Translations under genes and position numbers: made by a program
In this document: positions 36,146 to 47,233 of the stretch, piece by piece
Position numbering within the stretch: position 1 is the stretch's first letter
Layout: each line of letters begins with the position of its first letter
Notes under the pieces: generated by a model
Databases searched by the model: none
Told to the model about the DNA's origin: nothing
What the model saw: the letters and a program-made list of their open reading frames with translations, nothing else
Assembly (NCBI RefSeq): GCF_014645815.1
Contig: NZ_BMML01000002.1
Coordinates: 325,924 to 389,923 of the forward strand
Length of the DNA stretch: 64,000 bases
From: Streptomyces fuscichromogenes
Lineage (GTDB): Bacteria; Actinomycetota; Actinomycetes; Streptomycetales; Streptomycetaceae
Reading direction: 5' to 3'

Positions 36146-36162
36146 GTCACCGCGGTTGCCGC

Positions 36163-39100
36163 CTACTGCGTGACCTTCTCGATCTTCACGCTGCCGGTGC
36201 CCGCGGCCGTGCCGCGCGCGTTGACCAGCTGGACCCGGCCGAAGAACTCACGTCCCTCGGGGGCCGCCGCGGCCGCCGTGACCTGGCCGGTCACCGTGGC
36301 CGAGGCACCCGTGCCGAGCCTGACCGGCGTGGCCCCGTCGACCGTGACGGAACCGAGCGCGGCGGAGAAGAACACGTCCCGGTAGTCGTAGTCGGTGGAG
36401 CCGGACGGGACCGAGTACCCCACGACCTCGATCGTGTAGGTCCCGGCGGCGGGCGAGGCGATGGAGACCGCCTCCTCCGAGTCGCCGTCGGCGGACTGCG
36501 CGACCTGCTTGCCGGACGCGTCGTACACGGTCAGGTCCAGGTCCGCCGAGGCGTCCGAGACGTTGCCGATCGCCACGTCCAGCGAGGTCGCGCCGGCCGG
36601 CACGGTCACCGTCGTGGTCTGGGTCTCGCCCTCCCTGACGGCCGGGCGGGTGGTCTTCGAGGAGCCGAGCGGGCCGCCGACCAGCTTGCCGTCGAGGGCG
36701 GCGAACCTGTTGGTCACCTTCCAGGAGGCGGTGACCGGGGTGCCGACCCTGGCCTCGGGCACGGTCACGGTCTCCGGGTCGAAGGCCGCGCCGAGCACGG
36801 TGACGCCCAGCTTGTACGGGTTGTCGAGCAGCGGCGAGGTGCGGCGCGCCTCGACCTCGATCTCCCAGACCCCGGCCTGCGGGTCGGCGTACGAACGGAC
36901 GTCGGGCGTACAGCCGTTGCCGTTCAGATAGTTGTTGTAGCAGTACGGGGTGCCGGTGTTGTCGACCGGGACGCCGTACGGGTGGATGGCGATGAACCGC
37001 GTCTGGCTCCTGTCGGCGAGCCCGCCGATCGCGACCTCCAGGGACTCGGCGCCCTCGGGCACGGTCACGAAGTACGACGTGGAGCTGTTGCGCTGCACCG
37101 AACCCGACGCCGAGTAGCTGTAGTCGACGGGGGCCGACACCACGACGGTGGTCAGGATCTGCTTGTCGACGCCCTCGGTCCGCGGGTCGTCGACCTCCAG
37201 GATCGCGGACTTGATGCCCGAACTCTTCGGCTTCGCCTGCACCTTGACCGTCACCGGCTGGTTCAGCGGCAGCTTCACCTCGTCCGGGCCGAGGACCTTG
37301 AAGGTGTGCCCGGCGTTGTTCCGGAAGCGCAGCTCGTGCCGGATCGCCTTGTCGGAGCCGGAGGTCCGCACGATCGTGACGTCGTACGTCTTCTTCTGCC
37401 CGGCCTTCAGGCCGCCCTCGCGGTCGTACAGGCCGGTGCCGTAGCCCGGGGTCTTCAGCGCGGAGTCCAGCGCGGTGTCGACCGGCGCCTTGACGGTGTA
37501 GTCGTGCGCGGTGGCGTGGTCGCGGATCGACTCCCACGCGTCGACGATGTCGATCCGGCCCGCACCCTCCTCGTAGGCCTGAACACCCTTGATGTGGCGG
37601 GCGGTCGAGGTCAGCGCCGTGCGCAGGTCGGCGGGGGAGAGGGCGATGCCCTTCTCCTTCGCGGCGCTCAGCAGCAGCGCGCTCGCGCCCGCCGCCTGCG
37701 GGGACGCCATCGAGGTGCCCTGGAGCATCGAGTAGCCGGCCGGCAGGGTGTAGCCGGACTCGGCGACCGGGGAGCCCGGCAGCCAGGTCTGGGTGGTGTT
37801 GATCGCGGCGCCCGGTGCCACCAGGGTCGGCGTGAAGCCGCCGTCCTCCCGCGGTCCGCGCGAGGAGAAGGGCAGCAGCTGGTACTTGGTGGTCACCTGC
37901 GAGCCGTAGTTGGCGGCCCAGGTGTCCCGGGAGATGCCCGCGCCGACCGAGATCACCTTGTCGGCCAGACCGGGGTCGCCGATGGTGTTCGCACCCGGGC
38001 CGGAGTTCCCCGCCGAGATCACGAGCTGCACGCCGTAGGTGTCGATGAGCCGCGTGTACAGCTCGGCGCGCGCGTTGTTGCCGTCGTTCAGCGCCGGGAG
38101 GCCGCCGATCGACATGTTCACGATGTTCACGCCCCGGTTGGCGACCAGGTCGATCATGCCCTCGGTGAGGGCGACGTTGGTGCAGCCGCCGCTCCAGGTG
38201 CAGGCCCGCGAGGAGACGATCTTCGCACCGGGGGCCGCGCCGTTCATCTTTCCGCCGAACAGGCCGTTGGCCGCGGTGATGCCGGCGACGTGGGTGCCGT
38301 GCTCGGACTCGATGACCCCGATGTTGACGAAGTCGGCCGTCTTGCCGACCCAGTCCCCGCCGTACGGGTCCATGGGTACGTCCTTGCGGATCTGCACGAC
38401 GAACGGCTGCCGCTCGACGACGTCGGTCGCCGGGTTGTCGGTGCCGAAGTAGCCGATCTGGTAGCCGTCCTTGTACGGCTTCATCGGCGTGTCGTCGGAG
38501 AAGTCGTTGTTGTTGTTCAGGTCGACGGTGACCGTGCCGGCCGCCGGGTCGTAGAGCACGCCCCAGCTGTCGGTGGTGTCCCCGTCCCGGTTGGCGTCAC
38601 CGGCCGCGTCGCCGCCCGTGGTGTACGACTCCTTGAAGGTGCTGATCTGGTACGACCCGGCGGGCGCCGTCCACCTCCTGCCCCCGTAGGTGAAGCTCGG
38701 ACCGGACACGGCCGTGACCATCGGCCGCCAGGTCTGGTCGCTGTCGACGATCGGGTCGGTCGACGTCACCCAGTCGACGATCTTCCGCTCGCCCGTGGTG
38801 GTCTTCTGCAGCGCCGGGTGGCCGAGGTCCACGCCGGAGTCCAGGATGCCGATGGTGACGCCCCGGCCGTCCGCCTTCGGGTGCTCCTTGACGAAATCGA
38901 CGGCACCCGTCTCGAAGGACGGGTTGTAGGGGTTCGCGGCCGGGGTGTTCTTGTCGGGCCCCGAGTAGACGGTCTTCGCGGCCTTGGCGGTCTTGCCGGT
39001 CTTCGCCTCGGAGCCGGTCGCCGTCGGGTCGTCGAGCCGGATCTCCTGGCGCAGGTCGATCGCGTGCACCGAGGACAGCTTCGCGGCGGCGGCGATCGCC

Positions 39101-39483
39101 GAGTCCGCCCGCCCGGTCGGGACGGTGGCCCGGACGTAGCCGAGCCTGTCGTACGTACGGCCCACCGAGCCGCCCTTGACCGCGTCCAGCTCCTCGGCGA
39201 CCTGCTCGGTCCGTCCCGGCGCGGTCGCGATCATCATCGTGACGTTCTTGGCGCCGGTGGACCTGGCCTCGGCGAGCAGCGCGGCGTCGTCCGAACCGAG
39301 CTTGTCGTGGGCCGACTTGACGCCGGGGTCGGCGGTGGCGGCGGGGGCCGGGGTGACGGCGGCGGCCAGGGGTACCGGCCCGGCGGCGCAGAGCACGGCC
39401 ACGACACCGACGGCGACGGCTGTCCGGCCCAGGCGTCTGTGGCCCGGTATCGGGTCGTGCTGGGGGCTGAGGGTCATCTGCAT
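36163..39483 (-). CDS. Secreted subtilisin-like serine protease (S8), large
   Basis: An 1106-residue secreted protease. Signal peptide (VAVLCAAGPVPLAAAV), then a propeptide-like region, and a catalytic domain with Asp in GILDSGVDLGHP, His in SEHGTHVAGITA and Ser in GTSMASPQAAG. The oxyanion Asn is in SAGNSGPG. The C-terminal 450 residues form several beta-sandwich units, the last two resembling pre-peptidase domains (TYTIEVVGYSVPSG). The start may be ATG 39483 or ATG 39477. Predicted extracellular degradation of proteins; large S8 proteases of this type are common in streptomycetes. Confidence 0.94.
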   Translation of the reverse strand: MQMTLSPQHDPIPGHRRLGRTAVAVGVVAVLCAAGPVPLAAAVTPAPAATADPGVKSAHDKLGSDDAALLAEARSTGAKNVTMMIATAPGRTEQVAEELDAVKGGSVGRTYDRLGYVRATVPTGRADSAIAAAAKLSSVHAIDLRQEIRLDDPTATGSEAKTGKTAKAAKTVYSGPDKNTPAANPYNPSFETGAVDFVKEHPKADGRGVTIGILDSGVDLGHPALQKTTTGERKIVDWVTSTDPIVDSDQTWRPMVTAVSGPSFTYGGRRWTAPAGSYQISTFKESYTTGGDAAGDANRDGDTTDSWGVLYDPAAGTVTVDLNNNNDFSDDTPMKPYKDGYQIGYFGTDNPATDVVERQPFVVQIRKDVPMDPYGGDWVGKTADFVNIGVIESEHGTHVAGITAANGLFGGKMNGAAPGAKIVSSRACTWSGGCTNVALTEGMIDLVANRGVNIVNMSIGGLPALNDGNNARAELYTRLIDTYGVQLVISAGNSGPGANTIGDPGLADKVISVGAGISRDTWAANYGSQVTTKYQLLPFSSRGPREDGGFTPTLVAPGAAINTTQTWLPGSPVAESGYTLPAGYSMLQGTSMASPQAAGASALLLSAAKEKGIALSPADLRTALTSTARHIKGVQAYEEGAGRIDIVDAWESIRDHATAHDYTVKAPVDTALDSALKTPGYGTGLYDREGGLKAGQKKTYDVTIVRTSGSDKAIRHELRFRNNAGHTFKVLGPDEVKLPLNQPVTVKVQAKPKSSGIKSAILEVDDPRTEGVDKQILTTVVVSAPVDYSYSASGSVQRNSSTSYFVTVPEGAESLEVAIGGLADRSQTRFIAIHPYGVPVDNTGTPYCYNNYLNGNGCTPDVRSYADPQAGVWEIEVEARRTSPLLDNPYKLGVTVLGAAFDPETVTVPEARVGTPVTASWKVTNRFAALDGKLVGGPLGSSKTTRPAVREGETQTTTVTVPAGATSLDVAIGNVSDASADLDLTVYDASGKQVAQSADGDSEEAVSIASPAAGTYTIEVVGYSVPSGSTDYDYRDVFFSAALGSVTVDGATPVRLGTGASATVTGQVTAAAAAPEGREFFGRVQLVNARGTAAGTGSVKIEKVTQ

Positions 39484-39686
39484 CCCTTGTAGGTAAAGGA
39501 ACGAGCGTGGAGCGACCGGACATGGTCATGACCGGCGCTTGGTCGCACAGCTTTTCCCAAGGGAAAGGACTTTGGGGAACGTTGACCGAATCGATATGAA
39601 CGTATGGGGAAAACCCCCGGTCACCCCGCGGTCCGGTCCGGGAAAACCCGGTGGCCACCGCACGTCCCGGGCCCTAACGTGCCGAT

Positions 39687-40151
39687 GTGCGCGAGAAGCT
39701 CAGGGTGGCGGCCTACGCCGTGTGTGTCCGTGACGGCCGGATCCTGCTCGCCCGGTCACCCGCCGACGACGGCACACCCGAGTGGGTCCTGCCCGGTGGC
39801 GGCATGGAGCACGGCGAGGACCCGTACGACACGGTCCGCCGCGAACTCATGGAGGAGACCGGCTACCGCATCGAGGTGACCGGCCTGCTGGGCATCGACT
39901 CCAACCGCCTCCGCTTCCCCCGCGCGGGACTGCGGCGCCCCGCCACCGACCACCACGGCGTGCGGATCGTCTACACCGGCGACATCGTCGGCGGCGAACT
40001 GCGCAACGAGGTCGACGGCTCCACCGACATGGCCGCCTGGCACGACCTGGACGCCGTACCGTCCCTGAGGCACATCCGACTGGTCGACGTCGCGCTGCGC
40101 CTGTGGCGGGAGAGGCCGGCGGCGGGGCGGTTTGCACAAGAGCAGTCGTAA
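39687..40151 (+). CDS. NUDIX hydrolase
   Basis: A 154-residue enzyme that cleaves a nucleoside diphosphate linked to another group. The Nudix box is complete: GGGMEHGEDPYDTVRRELME then ETGYRI, with all catalytic Glu residues. No Shine-Dalgarno is visible before the GTG at 39687, but TAACGT lies 5 bases upstream and could be a -10 box for a near-leaderless message. Substrate not predictable. Confidence 0.92.
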   Translation: MREKLRVAAYAVCVRDGRILLARSPADDGTPEWVLPGGGMEHGEDPYDTVRRELMEETGYRIEVTGLLGIDSNRLRFPRAGLRRPATDHHGVRIVYTGDIVGGELRNEVDGSTDMAAWHDLDAVPSLRHIRLVDVALRLWRERPAAGRFAQEQS

Positions 40152-40395
40152 GCGCCGGAGACCCACCCCTACCCCGGCAGATGAACGCCGAGCAACCGGG
40201 TCCCGGACGTCCGTCATCCGCTCCATGACCGGTCCCCACCTCGCCTGATCCACGTACGGTGATCGGCGCTGCGCGTTGCCGTCGCGTTCACGCACAGGTC
40301 ACCCCCGATGCCAACGATCCAGAGTGAGCGGGAAGTTCGCGGAAGCGATCGCCCGTGACCACTGCCGACGCGTTCGTACTCGGGGAGATCGCGCC

Positions 40396-42174
40396 ATGTC
40401 GCGCATACGCTCTGTCGCCACCTCCGCGGCCCACAAGGGCCGCGAGGCACTGGAGATCAACCGCCGTACCGTGCTCGCCGCCGCCGGAGCCGTCACGCTC
40501 TCCGTGGGCGTCGGCTACGCCCTGCGTCCCACCGACAGCGAGGCCGCCCCCGCCGCGGCCGAGGAGCAGCAGCCGGTCGCCGAGGGCCGCCGGGCCGCCG
40601 CGGCACCCCTCGCCCCCTACACCAAGGGCACCACCCTCGCCTCCGTCGCCGCGCCCCGGGGCAGCTCCGGCTACCGGCGGCTCGGCGACGGCGCCGGCTG
40701 GGCCCGCGCGGTGCGCTCCGACCTCGCCGCCGCCAAGTCCGGCCGCGCGAACCGCCGTACCGCGCTCGCCGCCTTCGTGCAGTTCACCGACCTGCACCTG
40801 ATGGACGTCCAGCACCCGCTGCGCCTGGAGTTCCTGCGCGCCCACGACCCGCACGCCTGGCGCCCGCACGAGGCGCTCACCGTGCCCGGCGCCATCTCGC
40901 TCGTCGAACGGGTCAACGCGCTGCGCGGCGCCCCGGTCACCGGCTCGCCGCTGCACTTCGTGATGACGACCGGCGACAACACCGACAACAACGCCCACTC
41001 CGAACTGGAGTGGTTCATGAAGGTGATGAGCGGCGGCCGGATCACCCCCAACACCGGTGACCCGAGGCACTACGAGGGCGTCCAGAACAGCGGCCTCAAG
41101 CAGTACTGGCAGGCCTCCTCGACCGTCCGCGACCAGGACAAGGCGCTCGGCTTCCCGCATCTCGCCGGCTACCTGGCCGCCGCGATCCGCGAGGTCAAGA
41201 GCCCCGGCCTCAACCTCCCCTGGTACTCCACGGTCGGCAACCACGACGCCCTGCCGCTCGGCTGCTTCGGCTCGCACGCCGACCCCTATCTCGCCGCGGC
41301 CGCGATCGGCGGCAAGAAGCTGATGACGGTGACCGACGCCGAGGCCAAGAAGCTCCAGGACGCCATCCGCACCGCCAAGGACCCCAAGGGCAGCGGCTAC
41401 CGCGACTTCCTGAAGGCCCACGCCCGGTCGATGCGCTCGGTCACCGCCGACGAGAAGCGCGCCCCGTACACCTCGGCCGACTACCTCAAGGCCCACCTGG
41501 ACCCGGCCTACCAGGGCCTCGGCCCGGCCGGCCACGGCTACTCGACCGCCAACGTGGCCGCGGGCACCCAGTACTACGCCTTCCGCATCTCCGACGACGT
41601 CATCGGCATCAGCCTGGACACGACGGACGCGGGCGGCCACTACGACGGATCGATCGGAACGACCCAGCTGGCCTGGCTGGAACAGACCCTGAAGGAGAAC
41701 AAGGACTCCTACGCGGTCGTCTTCAGCCACCACACCAGCCAGACGATGACCAACACCCGCCCGGACCCGGCCCACCCGAGCGACGGCCGCCAAACGGGCG
41801 CCGAGCTGGTCACCCTGCTCAACCGCCACGCGGGCGTGCTGGCCTGGGTGAACGGCCACATCCACCGCAACCTCATCACCCCGCACAAGGCCTCGAACGG
41901 CAACTCCTTCTGGGAGATCACCACCGCCTCGCACGTCGACTACCCCCAGCTGGCCCGGGTCGTCGAGCTGGCGGACAACAAGGACGGCACGATCTCCCTG
42001 TTCACCACCCTGATCGAGTCCGCCGCCCCGCACCGCACGGACTTCTCCGACCTCTCCCAGACCGGCCTCGCCGCCCTCTACCGCGAGCTGGCCTTCAACG
42101 CACCCGGTGCCAGCAAGGTACTGGGCGGCAGCGCGGCGGACCGGAACACGGAGCTGGTACTGAAAAAGGGCTGA
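40396..42174 (+). CDS. Exported metallophosphoesterase, TIGR03767-like
   Basis: A 592-residue protein. A twin-arginine-like signal NRRTVLAAAGAVTLSVGVGY is at about 24-43. The metallophosphoesterase motifs follow: FTDLHLMD, TTGDNTDNN, VGNHD, FSHHTS and NGHIHRN, so both metal sites look complete. I associate the architecture with the PPA1498-like (TIGR03767) subfamily. ATG 40396 has GGGGAGA upstream and follows the start of the region with a GC skewed leader. A strong hairpin lies after the stop. Likely acts outside the cell on an unknown phosphoester. Confidence 0.9.
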   Translation: MSRIRSVATSAAHKGREALEINRRTVLAAAGAVTLSVGVGYALRPTDSEAAPAAAEEQQPVAEGRRAAAAPLAPYTKGTTLASVAAPRGSSGYRRLGDGAGWARAVRSDLAAAKSGRANRRTALAAFVQFTDLHLMDVQHPLRLEFLRAHDPHAWRPHEALTVPGAISLVERVNALRGAPVTGSPLHFVMTTGDNTDNNAHSELEWFMKVMSGGRITPNTGDPRHYEGVQNSGLKQYWQASSTVRDQDKALGFPHLAGYLAAAIREVKSPGLNLPWYSTVGNHDALPLGCFGSHADPYLAAAAIGGKKLMTVTDAEAKKLQDAIRTAKDPKGSGYRDFLKAHARSMRSVTADEKRAPYTSADYLKAHLDPAYQGLGPAGHGYSTANVAAGTQYYAFRISDDVIGISLDTTDAGGHYDGSIGTTQLAWLEQTLKENKDSYAVVFSHHTSQTMTNTRPDPAHPSDGRQTGAELVTLLNRHAGVLAWVNGHIHRNLITPHKASNGNSFWEITTASHVDYPQLARVVELADNKDGTISLFTTLIESAAPHRTDFSDLSQTGLAALYRELAFNAPGASKVLGGSAADRNTELVLKKG

Positions 42175-42179
42175 CAGCA

Positions 42180-42236
42180 CCGGCCACGGGGTCCGGAAAA
42201 AAATTCCGGACGGTGATGTCGAGATCCCGTGGCCGG
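42180..42236 (+). terminator. Terminator after the metallophosphoesterase gene
   Basis: An outer stem (CCGGCCACGGG / CCCGTGGCCGG) encloses an inner hairpin GTCCGGAAAAAAATTCCGGA at 42191-42210. Confidence 0.75.
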
Positions 42237-42295
42237 CTCCGTCCCCGGGGTGAAGGCGGCCACAATGGGTCGCACCAGCACCGAGGAGAACCACC

Positions 42296-42711
42296 ATGGC
42301 CAAGTACCTGCTGCTGAAGCACTACCGGGGCGCCCCGGCCGCGGTCAACGACGTGCCGATGGACCGGTGGACGCCCGAGGAGATCTCCGCCCACATCCGG
42401 TACATGAACGACTTCGCGGCCAGGCTGGAGAAGACCGGCGAGTTCGTCGACGGCCAGGCCCTCGCCCCCGACGGGATGTGGGTCCGGTCCGACGGCGAGG
42501 GGCGCCCGCCGGTCACCGACGGCCCGTTCGCCGAGACCAAGGACCTCATCGCCGGCTGGATGGTGATCGACGTCGACAGCCAGGAGCGCGCCGTGGAGCT
42601 CGCCGGTGAACTGTCGGCCGCCCCCGGGGCGGGCGGGAAGCCGATCCACGAGTGGCTGGAGGTGCGCCCGTTCCTGGCCGCGCCGCCGAACTCCACGGAG
42701 TCCTGTCACTG

Positions 42712-42712
<1 letters not shown>
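42296..42712 (+). CDS. DGPF/YciI-family protein, partner of ECF42 sigma factor
   Basis: A 138-residue protein with the diagnostic motif DGPFAETKDLIAGW at about 74-87 and a ferredoxin-like YciI fold start (MAKYLLLKHYRG). GAGGAGAA precedes the ATG. The stop overlaps the sigma start by one base (TGATG). DGPF proteins are regularly encoded with ECF42 sigma factors; their biochemical role is not established. Confidence 0.93.
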
Positions 42713-43869
<1,157 letters not shown>

Positions 43870-43918
43870 CATCGTCGTGCGTCCGGGTGTTTCGCTTGCC
43901 GTTTTTTTGCCGTCGACG

Positions 43919-43935
43919 GCCCTCGTACGGAGGGC
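43919..43935 (+). terminator. Hairpin after the ECF42 gene
   Basis: GCCCTC pairs with GAGGGC about 50 bases past the stop, next to the palindrome GCCGTCGACGGC and a run of T residues. Confidence 0.5.
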
Positions 43936-44155
43936 GCGGGGGATCCGGAAGTCCTGGTAAAAGCCCAGGTCAGAAGGGTGGCCGCGAGGGAAGTGGAATG
44001 ATGTTGCCGACCTGGGGTCCGGCGCTCGCCCTGTAAACGCAGCCGACTCCGGCCCGAGACATTCCGTTCATCCGAATGAAACGTCCGTACCGCCTCATAT
44101 CGGCTAGCCCGAGGTTCCCGGGGATGGCTCGATCTGGTGCAAGGCAGGTGTTCGT

Positions 44156-45382
44156 GTGGGCGTTCGGCTCGGACTTCGTGTGCTCTCGGTCTACGAGGGC
44201 TTTTTCTCCGGGGGAGCCCGGATCGTGCACAGTGATGTGCTGCTCGGCCTGGTAGAGGGCGGACAGCAGTGGCACCGTGTGCTGAGTGTGCACGGTGAGG
44301 TCCACCGAGAAGCCACCACCCAACGCATGGAGGACGACGCCTGCTACCGCGCGCTCACGGCCGGCGGCATCGACGTCACGTCGCTCGGCCGCAGCGCGGG
44401 CCTTGTCGACGGCACCGTCGCGGCGTCGGTTTTCAGCGGGCCCGAGCTGGCCGACACCGCGCGGGCGATGGCCGGCGCCGACGTCATCCTGTCGCTGAAG
44501 GAGCAGCCCCTCGCGCTGCTCAACCAGGCCGGACTGCCCCGCCGCCCCGTCGTCGTCTGCCTGCACCGCTCCGACCCGGAGAACCAGGGCCAGGCGCTGG
44601 ACGAGCTCAAGGCCGCCATCGCCGACGGCACGGTGGTCGCCTGCGTGTGCTGCGCCGAGTCCACCCGGGACGCGTACGAGGCCGCCGGGATCCCCGGTGA
44701 GCTGCTGCACGTGATCCCGAACGGGGTCGACCTGCTCCGCTTCCGGCCGGACGCGGCGCTGCGGCTCGCCTTCCGCGAGTCCCTCGGCATTCCCGCCGGC
44801 GCTCCCGTGGTCGTCTTCGCCGCCCGGTACGCCGGCATGAAGAACGTGCCGCTCTTCCTGCGGGCGGCCAGGGCCTGGCTGGCCCGTGAGGGCGGCGGGC
44901 ACGTCGTCGTGTGCGGGGCCGGGATGACCGAGGACAACCCCGCGCTCTGGGCCGACATCGAGGTCGCCTTCGGCGCCGACCGGGCCGTCCTCGGCGACCG
45001 TGTGCACCTGCTCGGCGTACGGCACGACATGGAGACCGTCTACGCCGGCTCCGACGTCGTCGCCCTCACCTCCGCCTCCGGCGAGGCCGCGCCGCTCTGC
45101 CTCATCGAGGGCATGATGTGCGGCGCCGTACCGGTCACGACGGACGTCGGCGACAGCGCGTCGATCGTCGAGGGGCACGGGTTCGTGACGCCCTTCGACC
45201 CCGAGGCGATCGCCTTCGCCTGGTCGGCGGCGGTGGCCGACAGGGAACTCTTCGCCCCGGCCCTGGCGGCGAGCCGCGAGCGGTTCAGCCGCACCCGGAT
45301 GATCGCCGCCTACGCCGACCTCCTCGCCCACGTCGTCGGCGACGTCCGCGACGGACTACGCCCGGGCGTCAGCGGCCAGTGA
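44156..45382 (+). CDS. Glycosyltransferase, GT4 family
   Basis: A 408-residue retaining glycosyltransferase of the GT-B fold. N-terminal domain begins VRLGLRVLSVYEGFFSGGAR; a hinge stretch HVIPNGVDLLRFRP; the nucleotide-sugar domain has VVFAARYAGMKN and the catalytic EAAPLCLIEGMMCG. No signal peptide. The start is GTG 44156, with a weak site AGG upstream. No partner genes. The acceptor is not predictable; many solitary Streptomyces GT4 enzymes act on cell-wall or lipid acceptors. Confidence 0.88.
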   Translation: MGVRLGLRVLSVYEGFFSGGARIVHSDVLLGLVEGGQQWHRVLSVHGEVHREATTQRMEDDACYRALTAGGIDVTSLGRSAGLVDGTVAASVFSGPELADTARAMAGADVILSLKEQPLALLNQAGLPRRPVVVCLHRSDPENQGQALDELKAAIADGTVVACVCCAESTRDAYEAAGIPGELLHVIPNGVDLLRFRPDAALRLAFRESLGIPAGAPVVVFAARYAGMKNVPLFLRAARAWLAREGGGHVVVCGAGMTEDNPALWADIEVAFGADRAVLGDRVHLLGVRHDMETVYAGSDVVALTSASGEAAPLCLIEGMMCGAVPVTTDVGDSASIVEGHGFVTPFDPEAIAFAWSAAVADRELFAPALAASRERFSRTRMIAAYADLLAHVVGDVRDGLRPGVSGQ

Positions 45383-45603
45383 CCCCTCACCCCTCACCGC
45401 CCGGCCCGCCACCGTAGCGCGGGCGGTGGGGGTGGGCGGGGCGCGGTATCACGGAGGCGGCGTCGCTCGTCCCGGTCACTCCGGACGCGGGCCGTGGTAC
45501 AGCCTGCTGTACCCGGAGTCGGGGTGCGTACGGCAATGATCCGCGGAAGCGGCCCTGGTGTGCTGACACCACCCGCCGCCCCACCCGAGGTTCAGCCACC
45601 ACC

Positions 45604-47109
45604 ATGCGAACGAAACTGGACGCCGTCTCCGGTGCCGCCGTCCTGGTCACCGTCCTCGCCTTCTCCGCCACCGCCCCCCTCACCGCCTACGCCGCGGCTC
45701 CCGCGTTCGCGCTGGCGTTCGGCCGCAACGCCCTCGGCCTGTGCACCCTGGGCCCGGCCTTCCTGCTGGCGCGCCGCCGTGAGGTCCGCCGGGTGTTCAG
45801 CGGGCAGCGCGGACTGGTCCGCGGCGAGCAGCGGCGGGCGGTCCTGTTCGCCCTCGCCGCGGGGACGGCGCTGGCCGCCCACTTCGCCACCTTCATGACC
45901 GGCGCCCAGCTGACCAGCGTGGCGATGGCGACCGGGCTGGTGGCGACCCAGCCGGTGTGGCAGGCCCTCATCGCGACCGCGCAGGGCAGGCGCCCGTCCC
46001 GGGCGGCGTGGACGGGGCTCGCGGTGTCGGTGGCGGGGGCCGTGGTCGCGAGCGGTGCCGACCTCGGCACCGGTGCGGCCGCGGTGACCGGAGACGTCCT
46101 CGCCCTCGCCGGCGCCGTCGCGCTGGCCGCCTACACCGCCCTGAGCGAGCAGGCCCGCCCCGACGTCAGCACCCCGATGTACTCGGTGCTGTGCTTCTCG
46201 GTCTGCACCGTCGAGATGCTGCTGCTGTGCCTGGTCACGGGGACCTCGCCGGTCACCTTCACCGCCCACGCCTGGTACGCCCTGCTGGGCCTGCTCCTGC
46301 TGCCGCAGTTGCTGGGCCTCTTCTCGCTGAACTTCGCCCTCGGCCGGGCACCGGCGACCGCGGTCAGCGTGCTGCTGCTGTTGGAGGCGCCGATGGCGGC
46401 GCTGGTCGGCCGGCTCTGGCTGGGGCAGCTGCCCACCGCCGGGGCCTGGCCCGGACTCGTCATGATCATGCTCGGGGTGGCCGTCGTGGTGATCGGGGAC
46501 GCCCGGCGTGCGCCCGCCGCGGCGGATCCGCCGGGGCACGGCCGGGCCGGTCTGCACACCCTGTTGCAGCACCCGATCCTGGCCCCGGCCCCGGCCGAGG
46601 ACGTCCACGACGGGATCTGGCGCGACGCCCGGCTGGGCAGGCTCACCGAGGCGGAGCGCACCATCCGGCGGTCGGAGAACCACGCCGTCCGGTCGCACGG
46701 CGCCAAGTCGGCCGAGGCGACCCACTGGATCGAGGTGCGCGCCCACGTCGCCCACCTCACCGGCGACGGCCGCCTCGCCGTCCGCCTGTGGCTGAGCGCG
46801 GCCCGCTTCCACGCGGAGGCGACCCGGCGGGACACCGTACGGACCCGGCTCTGCCTGGAGCACGCCTTCACCGAGTGGCGGCGCCTGGACGACCACGCCG
46901 TGGCGTGCGAACTGGCCCCGGCCCTGCGGCAGATGTACGCGAGTCACCCGAACGACCCCCGCGAGCACCGCCGGTGGTCCGGCGGCGTCCGCGAGATCGA
47001 CGCCCACCTCGCGGCGCGGGGGCTCCCGCACGCCGGACGCGACCCGGGACGAGGCCGTCGGTCCCCCTCCGAACCGGCGGTCCCGCCCTCTCCCGGGCCC
47101 CGCGCCTGA
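45604..47109 (+). CDS. EamA-family DMT transporter fused to a soluble C-terminal domain
   Basis: A 501-residue protein. The first 305 residues hold about ten membrane helices in the two EamA repeats (LTAYAAAPAFALAFGRNALG..., LSEQARP..., ending VMIMLGVAVVVIGDARR). A further 190 residues are soluble and helical, with a TPR-like region near WIEVRAHVAHLTGDGRLAVRL, and end in a Pro/Arg tail. DMT exporters normally stop near 300 residues, so this is an unusual fusion. The reading frame is continuous. Substrate unknown. Confidence 0.9.
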   Translation: MRTKLDAVSGAAVLVTVLAFSATAPLTAYAAAPAFALAFGRNALGLCTLGPAFLLARRREVRRVFSGQRGLVRGEQRRAVLFALAAGTALAAHFATFMTGAQLTSVAMATGLVATQPVWQALIATAQGRRPSRAAWTGLAVSVAGAVVASGADLGTGAAAVTGDVLALAGAVALAAYTALSEQARPDVSTPMYSVLCFSVCTVEMLLLCLVTGTSPVTFTAHAWYALLGLLLLPQLLGLFSLNFALGRAPATAVSVLLLLEAPMAALVGRLWLGQLPTAGAWPGLVMIMLGVAVVVIGDARRAPAAADPPGHGRAGLHTLLQHPILAPAPAEDVHDGIWRDARLGRLTEAERTIRRSENHAVRSHGAKSAEATHWIEVRAHVAHLTGDGRLAVRLWLSAARFHAEATRRDTVRTRLCLEHAFTEWRRLDDHAVACELAPALRQMYASHPNDPREHRRWSGGVREIDAHLAARGLPHAGRDPGRGRRSPSEPAVPPSPGPRA

Positions 47110-47133
47110 GTGCTCGGCCGCACGGTGCCGTGG

Positions 47134-47216
47134 CGCGCCGTCGTGGCTGGCCGCGCCCACGAGGCGGCAGCCGCACAGTCGACAGTCGACACAGCCCCGC
47201 GCCCCTGACGGGGCGC
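47134..47216. repeat. Dispersed palindromic repeat, copy 3 (rearranged)
   Basis: CGTCGTGGCTGGCCGCGCC and, 40 bases on, GCCCCGCGCCCCTGACGGGG match the two ends of the repeat at 61681-61724 in reverse orientation; the middle differs and carries a GTCGAC direct repeat. Confidence 0.6.
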
Positions 47217-47233
47217 TCCTGCGGGGGTGTTGT

